NCBI GenBank assembly: GCA_964019135.1
Contig: OZ025264.1
Span: 6,031,935 to 6,095,934, forward strand
Direction of reading: 5' to 3'
Source of the DNA: Arenicola marina
Taxonomy: Eukaryota > Annelida > Polychaeta > Arenicolidae
Length of the DNA: 64,000 nt
This document shows positions 12,216 to 23,913 of the stretch, in pieces. The stretch's first letter is position 1; each line of letters begins with the position of its first letter. Both the position numbers and the translations under genes were made by a program. The notes beneath the pieces are model-generated. The model saw only the letters and a list, made by a program, of their open reading frames with translations. It made no database searches and was not told the DNA's origin.

Positions 12216-15200
12216 ATGTCGGTTCTGATTGACCAAGGCAGAAATTACGTGGACGAATATCATGTTGGAGGTCCTAAGCAGGCGTACTTCAGCCCATATT
12301 CGTTTAATGGAGGGTGGGTATTTACCGTTGTCGCCAATAAATTATGATTAGGCATTGCCTAAGTTGCGAGCTCACCCAAATGAAAAAATAATAAAGGCCT
12401 AGCTCTTAAAGCTGCTGTATCAACTGCAGCAGCCAGCTGTCCTCTTTCTAGACAACTAGACCCAAACCAACACGGGTATAGTGGGTTTGAGGTTGAGTTA
12501 CCTTGGGGTCGAGTTGCCTTGGGGTTGAGTAGGTGATGGGTCGTCGGGCATGTCGTGGGTCGAGTTGACTAGATGCTGTCTTATATCTGCTGTATTAGCT
12601 GAAGTAGTTTATATTCTTGAAGCTGCCTGTACTGAAGTATCTTATTTAAGTTATAGAAATGATGTTTTTATCTATTTCTTTTAATTAAAAATAAGATGGA
12701 TGGCTTAGTTGTTTAACGGTAATATTTGGGCTTAAAGTCATATATGCAGAGAAATACAAAAATAAGTAGTTGCTTGAGTCTATAATTAATCATATTAGAT
12801 CTATATTTTATGATAATTAATATCTTTTTCATTTGTAATTTTCTGACCTATCCATGAGAACAGATACTGAACAATTGCTAAATGCACCATGAGTAAACTT
12901 CTTGAACACTCACACCATGTCCGCAGTATGTTTTATCATCATCCTTCTTCTTCTACCATTCCAGCAATCTATAACATGTTTTATAGCATGCTTTATGCGG
13001 TTGTGACCTGTCCATGAACATATACTGAACCATTGCTAAATACACTAGGAGTAAGTTACTTGAACACTCACCACATGTCAGAAGTACAATGTATGTTTTA
13101 TCATCATCCGTCTTCTTCTATCATCCTAGATCTATACAATTTGCTACCAATGTAATACTGGTACCTCTCACAAAAAATGTTTTTAGAAAGTAAGGATAAA
13201 AAAAGATAAGTAAACTGGGCATATATGTTACCAAATTTCCAGTGTATAAGTCACACCCACCGATTTTGAGAAATTATTAGACTTGAGCCATAGGTAAGTC
13301 GCACCAGTGTATAAGTAAAATGAAGTAAACTGACCATATGTTAGTTGCCTATTTACTGGTAGAAACTTTAACATGCTAAACCATGTTTATTATGTATACT
13401 TGGTATCTCTATTCGAAAGTAATACTGCTTGAGTAGGAGTAGTCCAGACAGTTTTCTAATCCTCAAAATGGTACACATTTGTGTTGCTTATCAATATGAG
13501 CTACTAAAACCGTTGTTTCAGTAATTGTTGCCTTTTTTATTAAACTTTTAATTCAATAATTGTTGCTTTTTTCTATTAAACTTTAAATCCAATAATTGTT
13601 GCCTTTTTTATTAAACTTTTTATTGAATAATTGTTGCCTTTTTTTATTAATATTTTAATTATTTGTCAGCAAGGGGATGTTGACAATACAAAGTACAAAC
13701 ATTTTTGTGTGAATATACTCAAAGGTTGACATTTTAAGAGGGGCTGTTTAGTTTCGGGAAAAGGGATTTCATTCAGTATTTGTTAAACTGTTGATATCCT
13801 AGCTATTTTTGTCATAAAATAGCCAGTGATATTTACTTTTCATGCCCAAATAGACTGGATATGAAAATATTTGTATGTCCTATATTGTTTTGTGATGGTA
13901 ATCTAGATCTATATTTTTCTGGCAGGGAAACCAGTTTTTGACATTTGACATTGAAAGTTATTGTATTGAGACAATTTTAAACTTAAAATGTTGCTTTAAG
14001 AGGAATAAAATATATACATTCTGCATTTGATTAAAAATCGTAATAATGGCATTAATTTAAATAAGTTATATAGATTAAAATCATTTGAAAATTAACAAAA
14101 ATAGCACTGAAAAACAGCTAGTTTTTCAAATCATAGATGAGTGATATGGTTGTGAATAAATCTAAATTATCCTGGTGTGTCAAAAGTAGGCAAAATGAGT
14201 CAAAAATAGGAAATAGTAAGTCATGTGAACAATATATAATAAAATATTCTTAAAATATTTACAGTTTTGGTTTAAACTCCTGTTTAATTTTTCTCAATTA
14301 AACTCTTCAAATTATATATTTCAGGGGTGGAGGCATTTGAAAGATAGGTTTGGAGTCTAGAAATCAGAATTAAATTGTTATATTTAAAAAGGCAAAACCT
14401 GCAGCTGAAATTTTGATGTCCTAGATATATGTGTCAGAATTAGGAAAAAGGTGTCAAATGTTAGGAAATAGTATAGATCTATGAACAATATATACCGGTA
14501 ATAAAATATTTACAGTCTTTGTTTAAAATCCTATTTAATTTGTCTCAAATAAACTCTTCAAATTAGAGCTATATATATGTCATGGGTGGAGGCATCTAAA
14601 ATATAGGTTTGGAATCATAATAGAGACCAGAATTAAATTGTTATATTTAAAAAGGCAAAAACTGCAGCTGAAATTTGATGTCATATGGAAAATTTAGTGG
14701 TTACCCTACCTACTTTTTAGTTTTACAGTGACAGACAGTGGTTTAAAGCCAAAGGCCCCAATTGGCCCAAAATAACTCTGTCTAAACATGATTCCAACTC
14801 ATCAAAGTAAAACCTGCATTCCAAATAGCAATAGGCCTACTTCTGTCAGGGTCACTAACACTGGTGTTGACCACAGCTATGCTTGTTCTTTCAACCAGTC
14901 CAGATTGATTTCATTCCTGTCTCTCTGACCATATCCATATGATATCTATGGCTAGCCTGAATGTTCAGACGTTACAGTTTGACAGTCTGATGCTTACTGT
15001 TACACTTACAGTCACAAGAACAAGTGTCAAGACTGTACCGTCTGAACATTCAGGCTAATCTATGCACTAAAGTCAAAGTCATAAATGCTGTAGACACACG
15101 TTTCGGCCCATGGAGAAATATTGTTTGTGTCTTAAAAAAAGATAACATCGCAGTACAAACGTAAGTTTAGTATCATTAAAATGGTCTAGTGTTGCTTTCT

Positions 15201-18200
15201 CACGTCAGGGATTTTGAGAGTGATCGAGGTAAATTCGCGGAAAATATGGGCCGAAACGTGTGTCTACGGCATTTATGACTGACTTTATGCCTAAAACAGG
15301 CTGACAGGTAAACATGCAGACTTTATCTGACTTGTTTTAGCTTGGACTAAAACTTTAGTTCAAGATCAAAATTAGCCAGAGCTGTCAAGTTAGATGGTTT
15401 TATATCAAAATACCAACCTTCAATCTCAACAAAACGTACTGACAAGTAGACGTCAACAAATCAACGACTAAGTCAGTTACTTGTCTAATTTGACCAGGGT
15501 TGACAGTGACACGACAGTTTGACAGACCGACGCGAAGACGACACTCGACTTGGTCACTTGTCTGACTTAAAAAATTGACAACCAGGGGCTGAAATATTCA
15601 TGAAAACTGTCATAGCAATCAGTTGAAATAAACAGATGACTTTCAAAAATAATACACACCTTGTCTAAATTTCTTATCGCTTAGATCTATGCCAAACAGC
15701 AAAAACAAACAAAAGTTTGAGTCGAGTTTCGAACGCGTTCGCCAGGGTTCGCATTTTCCGGATGTTAGCATCAATGTCCCAACAGAGGGCGTTCCGCTAG
15801 TAGCCGGGAGAAATGGTGAATAAAAATGTAATCAATGTTTTTTAGTTTTCATAATCATAATCCTTCATTATTCAGACAAATAAAGCAATAAAATAATAAT
15901 TTTAGGCGTATATTCTGTTATATAGTCTGGAACTTTCTGAAATGGCTCCTATTATCGCCTTCATTCTCGGCCATGACGCGCGGCCGACGTTTTTTGAATC
16001 GTATAGTATGGCAATGTATGGCAAGCCAATTTTTTATTTTTTTTTTGTTTTTTTAATTAATTAATTAATTAATTAATTAATTTATTTTTTTATTTATTTT
16101 TTCCCTTCGTATACGTTACCATAATAGCTCGCTAGAGCTCGCTAATATTGGGCTGCTTATCACGCCGTACCCAGCGACAGCCCACACTGACCACTGTTCA
16201 TAGTGCAACAAATATGTCGCTATATATGTCGCGCACCTACGTTCAATATCCTGACTCTTTATTTAAGCCTCCAAATGAATGCATTAAATATATATTTTGG
16301 TAGAATGGTATCTTAGTTTTCATTTCAGCGTCAATTAAATGCGAAATTTGACATCCGTAATGTTCTGTGATCATTTTATCATGCAGCCCCATCAAATTTG
16401 CGCAGCCGTAGCCTGCTCGGTCATTACAATGGCGCTATATCAATGTCAAGGCCACGTCGGCCAATTTCTAAAATACAGATAGGTAAGTATACCGTCTGAC
16501 ACTCTGACTTCTTATTGTCTATGCCCTAAAGTAAATTACATTTATTTAGTAGGATATAAGGCAGTAAATACCCTCATGCAAGCTATGACATTATGATTCA
16601 GACATGTTGCTCGCGATTCTTTCTGATATGAAAATTTATATATGTTACGTCATACTTCTTGTCATACTTCTCGCATCAGCTAACATATAGTGAACGTGTT
16701 TGCAGGGGGAGATACAGCATAAAAATAAGTAGCGCTCATACAGCTGTGGTCGCATTCGTTCAGGTTGGGGTATCAACACTGGTCAAATATCAAATCATTT
16801 TATGGCAGCATCAGTGGGTTGGAAGATATGGGCCAGACTGACTGATCAATGACAAATTCCTACGCTGCCCCTAAACTGTCTTGATCTGTGAGGCAACCAT
16901 CTAAAATCCTACTGTCTGCACTTCTAATATATCTAGTATATATCATCTGCACACAGAGGGATTCCACAGCTACTCCAGGGGTGGGGAGGGTATTATTATA
17001 CAAATCTGGTTGGAAAGGGGGGTGGTCTGTAGGTGCCTTGATGCCTGAGAGAGCGCGCATTTATGATGAGAAAGATACCCCTATAGAGCGGATATTTTAA
17101 TACTTGTGACCAGGGGGGGGGTCTGGAAATATTCGTTTGTAGAGCAGATTGCCGTGAGAAAATACCCCTTCCGAGCAGATTTTGGCGGTAAAACACCCAG
17201 ACCAAACAGATGGTTCATATTTTAGTATGCATCACAATGGCGCATGTTTCACCCATTGCCACACCGCAGCAGATATCTCAAAATTATATGAAAGCAAAAG
17301 TTTTTAGAACTAAATCGTGTTGGGATAACCTTCTTCAATCATAGTCTCACAGTGGCATTATTCAATGCATAATTAATCTTCTAGAACCCAGTGAAGCCAG
17401 CGGGGGTTTTTTTACTTTTTTTTCAGGAAAATTTTATTTCTGAAGGTGTATTTGATGAAAAATATCTGCTCTATAGCTCCCCCACTCCACTCCCCCCTCC
17501 CATGGAAATAAAGGTAGTGGATTCGCTGCATTCAATTGTGAAATTGAACTTGACCTTCCAGGACAACATTTAAATCATGCCTATATGAATGTATCTCTTC
17601 AATCCCAGCCATCACCTTCCCTGCCTATCCCTAATGCAAACCACCGCCACACCCTGGGGGGGAGGGGGAGTACTTAATACATTGCTAGGTTTGGGGGGGT
17701 TCCACGGTAAGTGGGGAGGCAAGCCTGAAAAGACTGACAAGCATAACTTCGGAGGAAGCTGAAAATACTCCTTGCATTGAACCAAGAATTGTGCTAAAAA
17801 TTTGCCAGATAACGATCTGTAATAATAGTCGACAGAATTTCCAGCATGATAATCGCTGAAATTAAAAATTCCTCTTCCTCCCCTACACTACTGCTGGCCC
17901 TGCACGCTCCACTGTCACTGGGACAGGGCCGGGGACAGCCATCTGGGCCCTAGGGGGAGTGGTGGGGGGTACTTAATACATTGCTGGGTTTGAGGGTGTT
18001 ATGCAGTAAAGCCCCACCCCCCTTTCCCCTCTGATTTCATCACAAGTATCTACTCTCTCAGGCACTCCATGGAATCCTGCTCTAGCTTCATTGCTAAATA
18101 CTGATACGAAAAGGTAGTTTTATTACTGTGTAAAGGCCTTGAAACAGAAACAGCCTGATTCTAAGCTTACATGTATGTAGCCCCATATGACATCGTTGGT

Positions 18201-21200
18201 TTTATGCAACAATTCATGCTAGTGGACTGCACCCGACCTGAGTAAAAGTAATGTGTGGAGGTATACTGATGTATAATGTGCTTATTTAGGTTACCTCATG
18301 GATATACCCAGGCTACTGAAGAAATGCAGCCACTGCCTGAAGATAAGATGTTACTGTTATATAACATTTGAGAAAGGGACAATAGTGATGGCTTATTTTC
18401 AGGCTCTCTCTCTCTGTGGAAAGCCCATGTTGCATTTGGTAATAGATGCTGCATATTTGGATGTATTTGGATGTCCACTAAATAAGCAATTTGCTCCCCT
18501 TCTTTTCAAGAAAGATATCACTGGCTCTGTATAAAAGGCTTAGAAAACGCTTTTCCTGTGCAGATCTTTAGACTTTTCCTGCAATGTCTTTCATCTTTGC
18601 TTCAGGTTGATTAGGCTTAAATATGAAATACTTCATTGTCAAGCCTAAATTAAGTTTACATTTAAATGCTTGAACGATTTTGTTAAATATTTAAGACTTG
18701 AGTCGGATATCAGTCACACCTTCAGTGTGAAATTTGTTGCGGCAGGCATCAGTATACATGTACTTCCGAAGTTCTGCCTTGGAGATTCAAGATTCAATAT
18801 CATTTATTCAGTCAAAGCAAACTGGTACATAGATAGGATACGATAGCAATATGGGAAGAAAGTACTGCTTTGACGCTGTTAAGGAAAGAGAACCGCTTGC
18901 GTCAGAGCCACATATATCCGGAGAAGCCAGACTTGATGGTGTAACTTGATTCAGCTATTGTCTTATAATGTGGGCCATAAAGAAAATTGATACCGGGTCA
19001 GGTCGTCGAGTTTGTTAAGAGCGGTGGGGGGGACTCTAGAGAAAAGCTTAGACTTGGGTCCCTCAGACGCGACAATAAAAAGGTGACTTATGCACCAAAA
19101 ATTACAGTACGTTCAAGTTAAATGATGTAGACTTATTTCGCTATGGCAGCGTCTATGTTTCCCCTGTCACATAGTAACTGTGCATACCATGGTGAGTGCT
19201 AGCACCATCGGTACAATAAATCGATTGACACAGAATAAATAATAGTAATGCTTAGTGTATCTAGCTCACCCTGCTCTGTACCTGCCAACCCTTTTGGAAG
19301 CCCCCAAATCCCCCTCTTACTCTTATTTACCTCCTCTAATTAATGCATTCCTCTTGTTCAAGAGTTCTTTAACTTTAACAAATATTTATTATGTTTCTTG
19401 GATATACAATAACAAATTATGATCATAAAGTTTTCAAATATTACAAAAGTACGGTAACTTCTGATTCAGTTTCTGCTGCCCTGCTGTTAGAGAGGCCACT
19501 TCAAACTTGTTACATAAATTATATGAACCTTAATTTAATGCCATGGTGCATGAAAATGGAACATGGGAGTGTAAGTGCCTTGGGATTTGTGGCAGTAAAT
19601 TTAGTGTGAATATTAAGTTTTTTTCTTTTTTTAGGACCATACTGGCCATCGCTGGAGAGGACTTTGCTGTAGTAGCTTCTGATACAAGATTAAGCGAAGG
19701 ATTCTCAATTCATTCCAGAGATTGTCCAAAAGGTCGAGAGCTGTAAGTTGTTGCATTGTCCATGTATCTGTGACAGAAAACTATAATTGTCCCGGTGTCT
19801 GCTTTTAACACAGATACAGATGTACCGGTAGTTTGGGGGAGAGGGAATTTTATTTAAGTAATGTAATATCTATGTTGAATAAGAAAGTATGAAATCTTGG
19901 AACACAAGCACTTCTAGTATACAGTTTAAGACCACACCAGCCAGTACATAATTTACTCATTAGTCAATGTATGGTTATTGTTACTGCAGAACTGACAAAA
20001 CCGTCTTGGCATGCGCTGGTTTCCATGGCGATGTCCTCACACTCACAAAAGTTGTAGAAGCCAGATTGAAGGTTTGTATAATGCTCTATAAATGTATTTG
20101 GATACTTGTCTTATGCATGCAACTGCTTGCTAAAGACTTGTCTAAATGCTAAATACTGCCAGGGTAATTAATACACAACTAAACAAATATCTCACTGCAG
20201 CAATAATTTTTTTAATCAAGTGAGAACATAAATAAATGACATGTTGTGAAGAGACAAGAAACAACAGATGGATTCGCATGGGAAACTTAAGACCTGTCGG
20301 CCGTTGACCTGAGAGTCGCTGTAGTTGTTGCAAATTTCTTTAAACTAAGGATAATCTTGTGGAGACAACGTAACATATGCTCATATAACGTGATAGCTAT
20401 AAGCATTTACAGTGATAAATGTTAAAAGGGTTTACTGCTGGTCTCCTAACAGATGTACGAGCATGAACACCACAAGAAGATGAGTTCTGGGGCGATAGCC
20501 GCCATGATGTCCACCATGTTGTACTACAGAAGATTCTTTCCCTACTATGTGTACAACATCATTGGAGGTCTGGACGAAGAAGGTATGCAATCCGCAAGAA
20601 ATATGGCATATTTGTCATACATTATTAATTGCATTTATGTGTACATTTCGTTCGTTGTGCAATAGACGATTTTTAAACGAAGCGTCTACTTATTATTTCC
20701 ACTGACGTTATTACCTCACAGATTATAAAATGGCCCAGTGATCTATACCATGATATTGTTTAGCAATGGTGCCGTGTTTTACCTGTTTCAGGCAAAGGCT
20801 GTGTGTACAGTTTCGACCCCGTGGGTTCCTATGAGCGGGAGACTTACCGAGCCGCCGGGTCCGCCGGAGCCATCCTCCAGCCACTCCTTGACAACCAGGT
20901 GGGTGGTCACCCCAGTGGACTGGGCGTCTGAACTGTGAATGCTGGTCTCGCTCACTATATCCGTACCTTAACGTCTTGAATGTAGGTTTAACCGGTATGT
21001 TTTACCGATTTACGTTAATGAAAAATCTCGTAAATTACACCTTTCCGTCATAGCTTTTTTAGCCCTTATCAGTGTTCTCAATAATCTCGAGATGATATTG
21101 AATACAATTTAATGCAGAAAACCCACCTTCTGGGGCTTAACAAAAATTCGAAATTCTTAGCACCGCTATTACCGCACCTTGCATTTAAAAAAAAAAAAAA

Positions 21201-21591
21201 TCCGATATGCGAGGCTCCTTGATGTACACGCACTACACAGAAGCTCAATAGGTCTTGGGTTGGAATCTAATCTGGGGCATGTTTTATCGATTCATCCTTC
21301 ATCTTTCCGGGAGGTTCCTTGGCCCAGTTTAGCCGTTGTGTGACCAAAAGCAGCCTAAAAAACAATTCATTTCATTTCATTTTTTCTCCTTTTCTTCTGT
21401 TCCAGATCGGGTTCAAGAACATGGAGGGTGTCAAGAAGGTGCCGCTGAGCAAGGAAAAGGCCGTGAACCTGGTCAAGGACGTGTTCATCTCGGCCGCCGA
21501 GCGCGACATCCACACCGGAGACGGACTTCAGATCCAGATCATCACCAAGGATGGCGTCCAACTGGAAAGCTTCCCTCTCAGACGGGATTGA
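12216..21591 (+). CDS. PSMB1: Proteasome 20S core subunit beta type-1 (beta6)
   Basis: Six coding exons: 12216-12313, 19635-19742, 19990-20071, 20453-20582, 20792-20898 and 21406-21591. All are GT/AG, phases match, and the total is 711 nt or 236 residues plus stop; human PSMB1 has 241. It starts [17 protein letters not shown]. Conserved phrases follow in order: [100 protein letters not shown], and [20 protein letters not shown]. The subunit is a structural, catalytically inactive member of the beta rings. The N-terminal 25 residues are poorly conserved, as in other animals. Intron 1 is 7.3 kb, far longer than the other four (247 to 507 bases), and is packed with small repeats. Confidence 0.97.
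12843..13140. repeat. Diverged tandem duplication (about 160 bp, two copies), PSMB1 intron 1
   Basis: The series CTGACCTATCCATGA, ATACTGAAC, ATTGCTAAAT, GAGTAA, CTTGAACACTCAC and TTTTATCATCATCC recurs about 160 bases later with scattered differences. Confidence 0.75.
13500..13665. repeat. About 40-bp AT-rich tandem repeat, 4 copies, PSMB1 intron 1
   Basis: AATAATTGTTGCCTTTTTT followed by ATTAAACTTTT recurs four times with small differences in the T run. Confidence 0.8.
14165..14690. repeat. About 265-bp tandem duplication, PSMB1 intron 1
   Basis: Matching landmarks in both halves are GAACAATATATA, TTTAATTTTTCTCAA / TTTAATTTGTCTCAA, AAACTCTTCAAATTA, GGGTGGAGGCAT, AAATTGTTATATTTAAAAAG and CTGCAGCTGAAATTT. 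The copies differ at scattered sites and short insertions. Confidence 0.8.
14953..15056. mobile_element. TA-flanked MITE, family A (copy 2)
   Basis: The same ends as 6141-6233 (GCCTGAATGTTCAGACG, inverted at the right), with TA on both flanks, and 11 bases longer inside. Two copies 8.8 kb apart confirm a mobile family rather than a chance hairpin. Confidence 0.85.
15071..15286. mobile_element. Foldback element, 216 bp with about 40-bp inverted ends
   Basis: The left arm contains CATAAATGCTGTAGACACAC and GTTTCGGCCCAT. The right arm, inverted, gives CATAAATGCCGTAGACACAC and GTTTCGGCCCAT, differing at about two sites. About 130 bases of unrelated sequence lie between. No coding capacity was seen. 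It starts 14 bases after the family A MITE at 14953-15056, so two elements sit side by side in PSMB1 intron 1. Confidence 0.75.
16045..16100. repeat. (TTAA)n and T-rich low-complexity tract
   Basis: About eight TTAA units embedded in T/A-only sequence within PSMB1 intron 1. Confidence 0.8.
16960..18015. repeat. G-rich dispersed repeat fragments, PSMB1 intron 1
   Basis: GGGG(A)GTACTTAATACATTGCT followed by GGTTTG occurs twice (about 17661 and 17970) in a G-rich setting. A separate stretch at 16960-17200 repeats AGAGCGGAT / AGAGCAGAT phrases. No element boundaries could be set. Confidence 0.4.
18782..18860 (-). repeat. Possible LINE 3' tail fragment
   Basis: On the minus strand the sequence ends TGACTGAATAAATGATATTG followed by AATCTTGAATCTC, a short tandem tail typical of non-LTR element 3' ends. 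It is too short to name a family. Confidence 0.35.
20203..20345 (-). repeat. Dispersed repeat, possible LINE 3' tail (copy 2)
   Basis: Second copy of the repeat at 3525-3720, sharing GACAAGAAACAACAGAT, CGCATGG and GACCTGTCGGCCG. It lies in PSMB1 intron 3, on the opposite strand to the gene. Confidence 0.5.
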
Positions 21592-22004
21592 GGCATCGGG
21601 GACTGGTCTTTTGTCTTTGTAATCCGGGGTTATTCCCAGATCTTTGTCAAACGCCGCCCGTGTTGATTTATATAACATGTGCCGATGTCCATGTTGTAGA
21701 GTTGTCGCGGTGGAAGCCGTTTGTATGGTAATACCGGAAATGGATTTGTGGTGTTTTCAGGGACGCCGTTGCCAGGCAACCGAATTCACGTGGGAGTAAC
21801 TCGATTGCGGCATCACACTCATATCCTTACATCTGTGTTTGTAGATGTCGGTATCCGTGAGGCCTGGCGATCGCATGCTTAAGTAAATTCAAATGTTCCA
21901 ATTCCCAGCCATGCGCGGCTTGGGCGTTAGGCACTACATGTAACAACACGGCATGGTGTGTGTCACATTTCCTCTCCAGTTCATAATGATTTGTAAAAGA
22001 AAAT

Positions 22005-22010
22005 AATAAA
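22005..22010 (+). terminator. PSMB1 polyadenylation signal
   Basis: AATAAA 414 bases after the PSMB1 stop, the first clear signal on this strand. Use of this site is inferred. Confidence 0.55.
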
Positions 22011-22554
22011 ACAGATTTCTTTCGCATTTGATACTGGTTTGTCATTATGTGTTATGAAAAATAATACACGGATATTGTCCCAATAACCATACGATCCTGC
22101 GATTAAGTGCTTACGAATAGCTTCTTGTTGGTGCAATTATGGCATTGTATCTGCATGACGTAACAAAACTGCTAAGCCAATTTATCGGTGTAAGTGGATA
22201 CACAGGATGAAGAACGCGAAATAATAATAGGGTTTACAACAACCAAAACCGATATAGGATATTTCGTCTTTGGAATCCAGGCAGGAGAGCCGCGAAATTA
22301 ATCTGCAAACACGGAGATTTAATACGGTAGAACGCGTATAATATATATTTGCTTTCACGCGCCAACTTCACTGACGATGGATTAATGTGTGAACTAGATG
22401 GGCTGACTCCCGCTGGGGTCTTGCAAAATGGACCACAATAACACTTAGGAAATCTCGACAGCAAACTATTTATTAAACAAGGCCAAAGAATTCCTACAGG
22501 AGGCTAGCTGTGGTCCGAATAGGTCGAATGATTGTTCTGTTGACAGACACTTGA

Positions 22555-22790
22555 AGACAACTACGCGAGAAACTATAATACATACAATTTTTATACATAT
22601 TGTTTGGCCACTGAAAAAATTCAGGAACATTTAATAAAACAACTACGCACGAAACTATGTCGCATAATTTTATACACATTTTTTATCCACTTTAACGAAT
22701 TCAGAAATCTTCGATAAAACAACTACGCGAGGACGTATTATGTTACATTTAATTTCATACATATTTTTTTCCATTAAAAAACTAATTCAT
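22555..22790. repeat. About 84-bp tandem repeat, 3 copies
   Basis: AACAACTACGCGAG or AACAACTACGCACG, followed by TTTTATACATAT-like sequence and CCACT...TTCAG(A/G)AA, recurs at about 22556, 22641 and 22725. It lies between the convergent 3' ends of PSMB1 and the collagen. Confidence 0.7.
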
Positions 22791-23377
22791 TTTGACATTA
22801 ATGCAACACTGTTTTTAGCTTCCGGTTGCAAGTTACGCACGAGGATCCACTATCACGGGTTAAACAACACCACGTGACACAACGTTGTTACATGCAGGTT
22901 AATGTTAAACTTGCATCTTAACTTGCAAGTTTAAATTACTTGCAAGTAACCGCGTAATCCTCTTTCTGTATGTCGCAAGCAATCTCATTTACTTCTTTCC
23001 ATAGTCTTGTTTATATTTCGCACATTTAAATCTACAACTTTTAGCCTGTACGAATCTGAGAAAGCCTTAGAAATATATTCTTCATGCCTTATGTATGAAG
23101 AACAGACACTGTCTTTGTACACATAAAGCCTACATATGGATTAATCCTGTCGGATAAGACTTATTTCTACCAGTTTTACTAAACCACCTACAGCTAATAT
23201 ATGACGCAAAAATACAAGAATACGTATTTATCCGATTAAAATGTTTGATAAAACATCACAGTTTGAGATTTAAATAGCACCATTTGAAATCTCCAAGAGG
23301 AAAAGTAATCCGGGTCATCTCACCAGCAGCCTAAGTTGTATTCCTCCGCGAACGTCACTATTTACTGTTATAATTGG

Positions 23378-23383
23378 TTTATT
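23378..23383 (-). terminator. Candidate collagen polyadenylation signal
   Basis: Minus-strand AATAAA 531 bases past the collagen stop. Another AATAAA lies at 22469-22474, so which is used cannot be told from the sequence. Confidence 0.35.
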
Positions 23384-23913
23384 GCACGTTGATGTGTAAA
23401 CGTGACTCGCACCTATGTCGCTTGATTTTATGTACATTTATAAAAACATGAGCAATGAATGACCTATATACCCTTATTTCTTTTGGACAAGCCTCTTATG
23501 GAAATTTGTGCAGCTTCGGAATTATATTCAGCGCTAAGAACCTTAATCGTATTCGTTTTAGATTTAAGAAATTGCTCCTCGCGAGAATGCATACATATAC
23601 TGCAGTCCATGGCATTTATATAATGGAGGTCCTGGTGAAACCTAGCCGTTCTAACTAATAATATTGCCACAAATGTCAAAAATCATTTGTCTGCAAGCGC
23701 TGACACAGTCTAGAATCCATTGTCCTTTCCCAGTTTCCTTCTACATATACCAATAACAGGACTGCAATATATCGTCAATCTCGAGGAGGCATTTCACATA
23801 GCTTATAGCCAGTGCATATCACTACGCGACGTCTGAGAATCGTTCGCTCCTCGCTCTGGTGAGTTCGTTCCGATACTATCCAATACAGTGGTTGTGAGGC
23901 TGAGTGGAATCCC

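Noticed and set aside
21190-21330. Second tRNA-like SINE near GGGTTGGAATCT, PSMB1 intron 5
   Set aside because: Only a weak box B-like word; no box A at the right distance.
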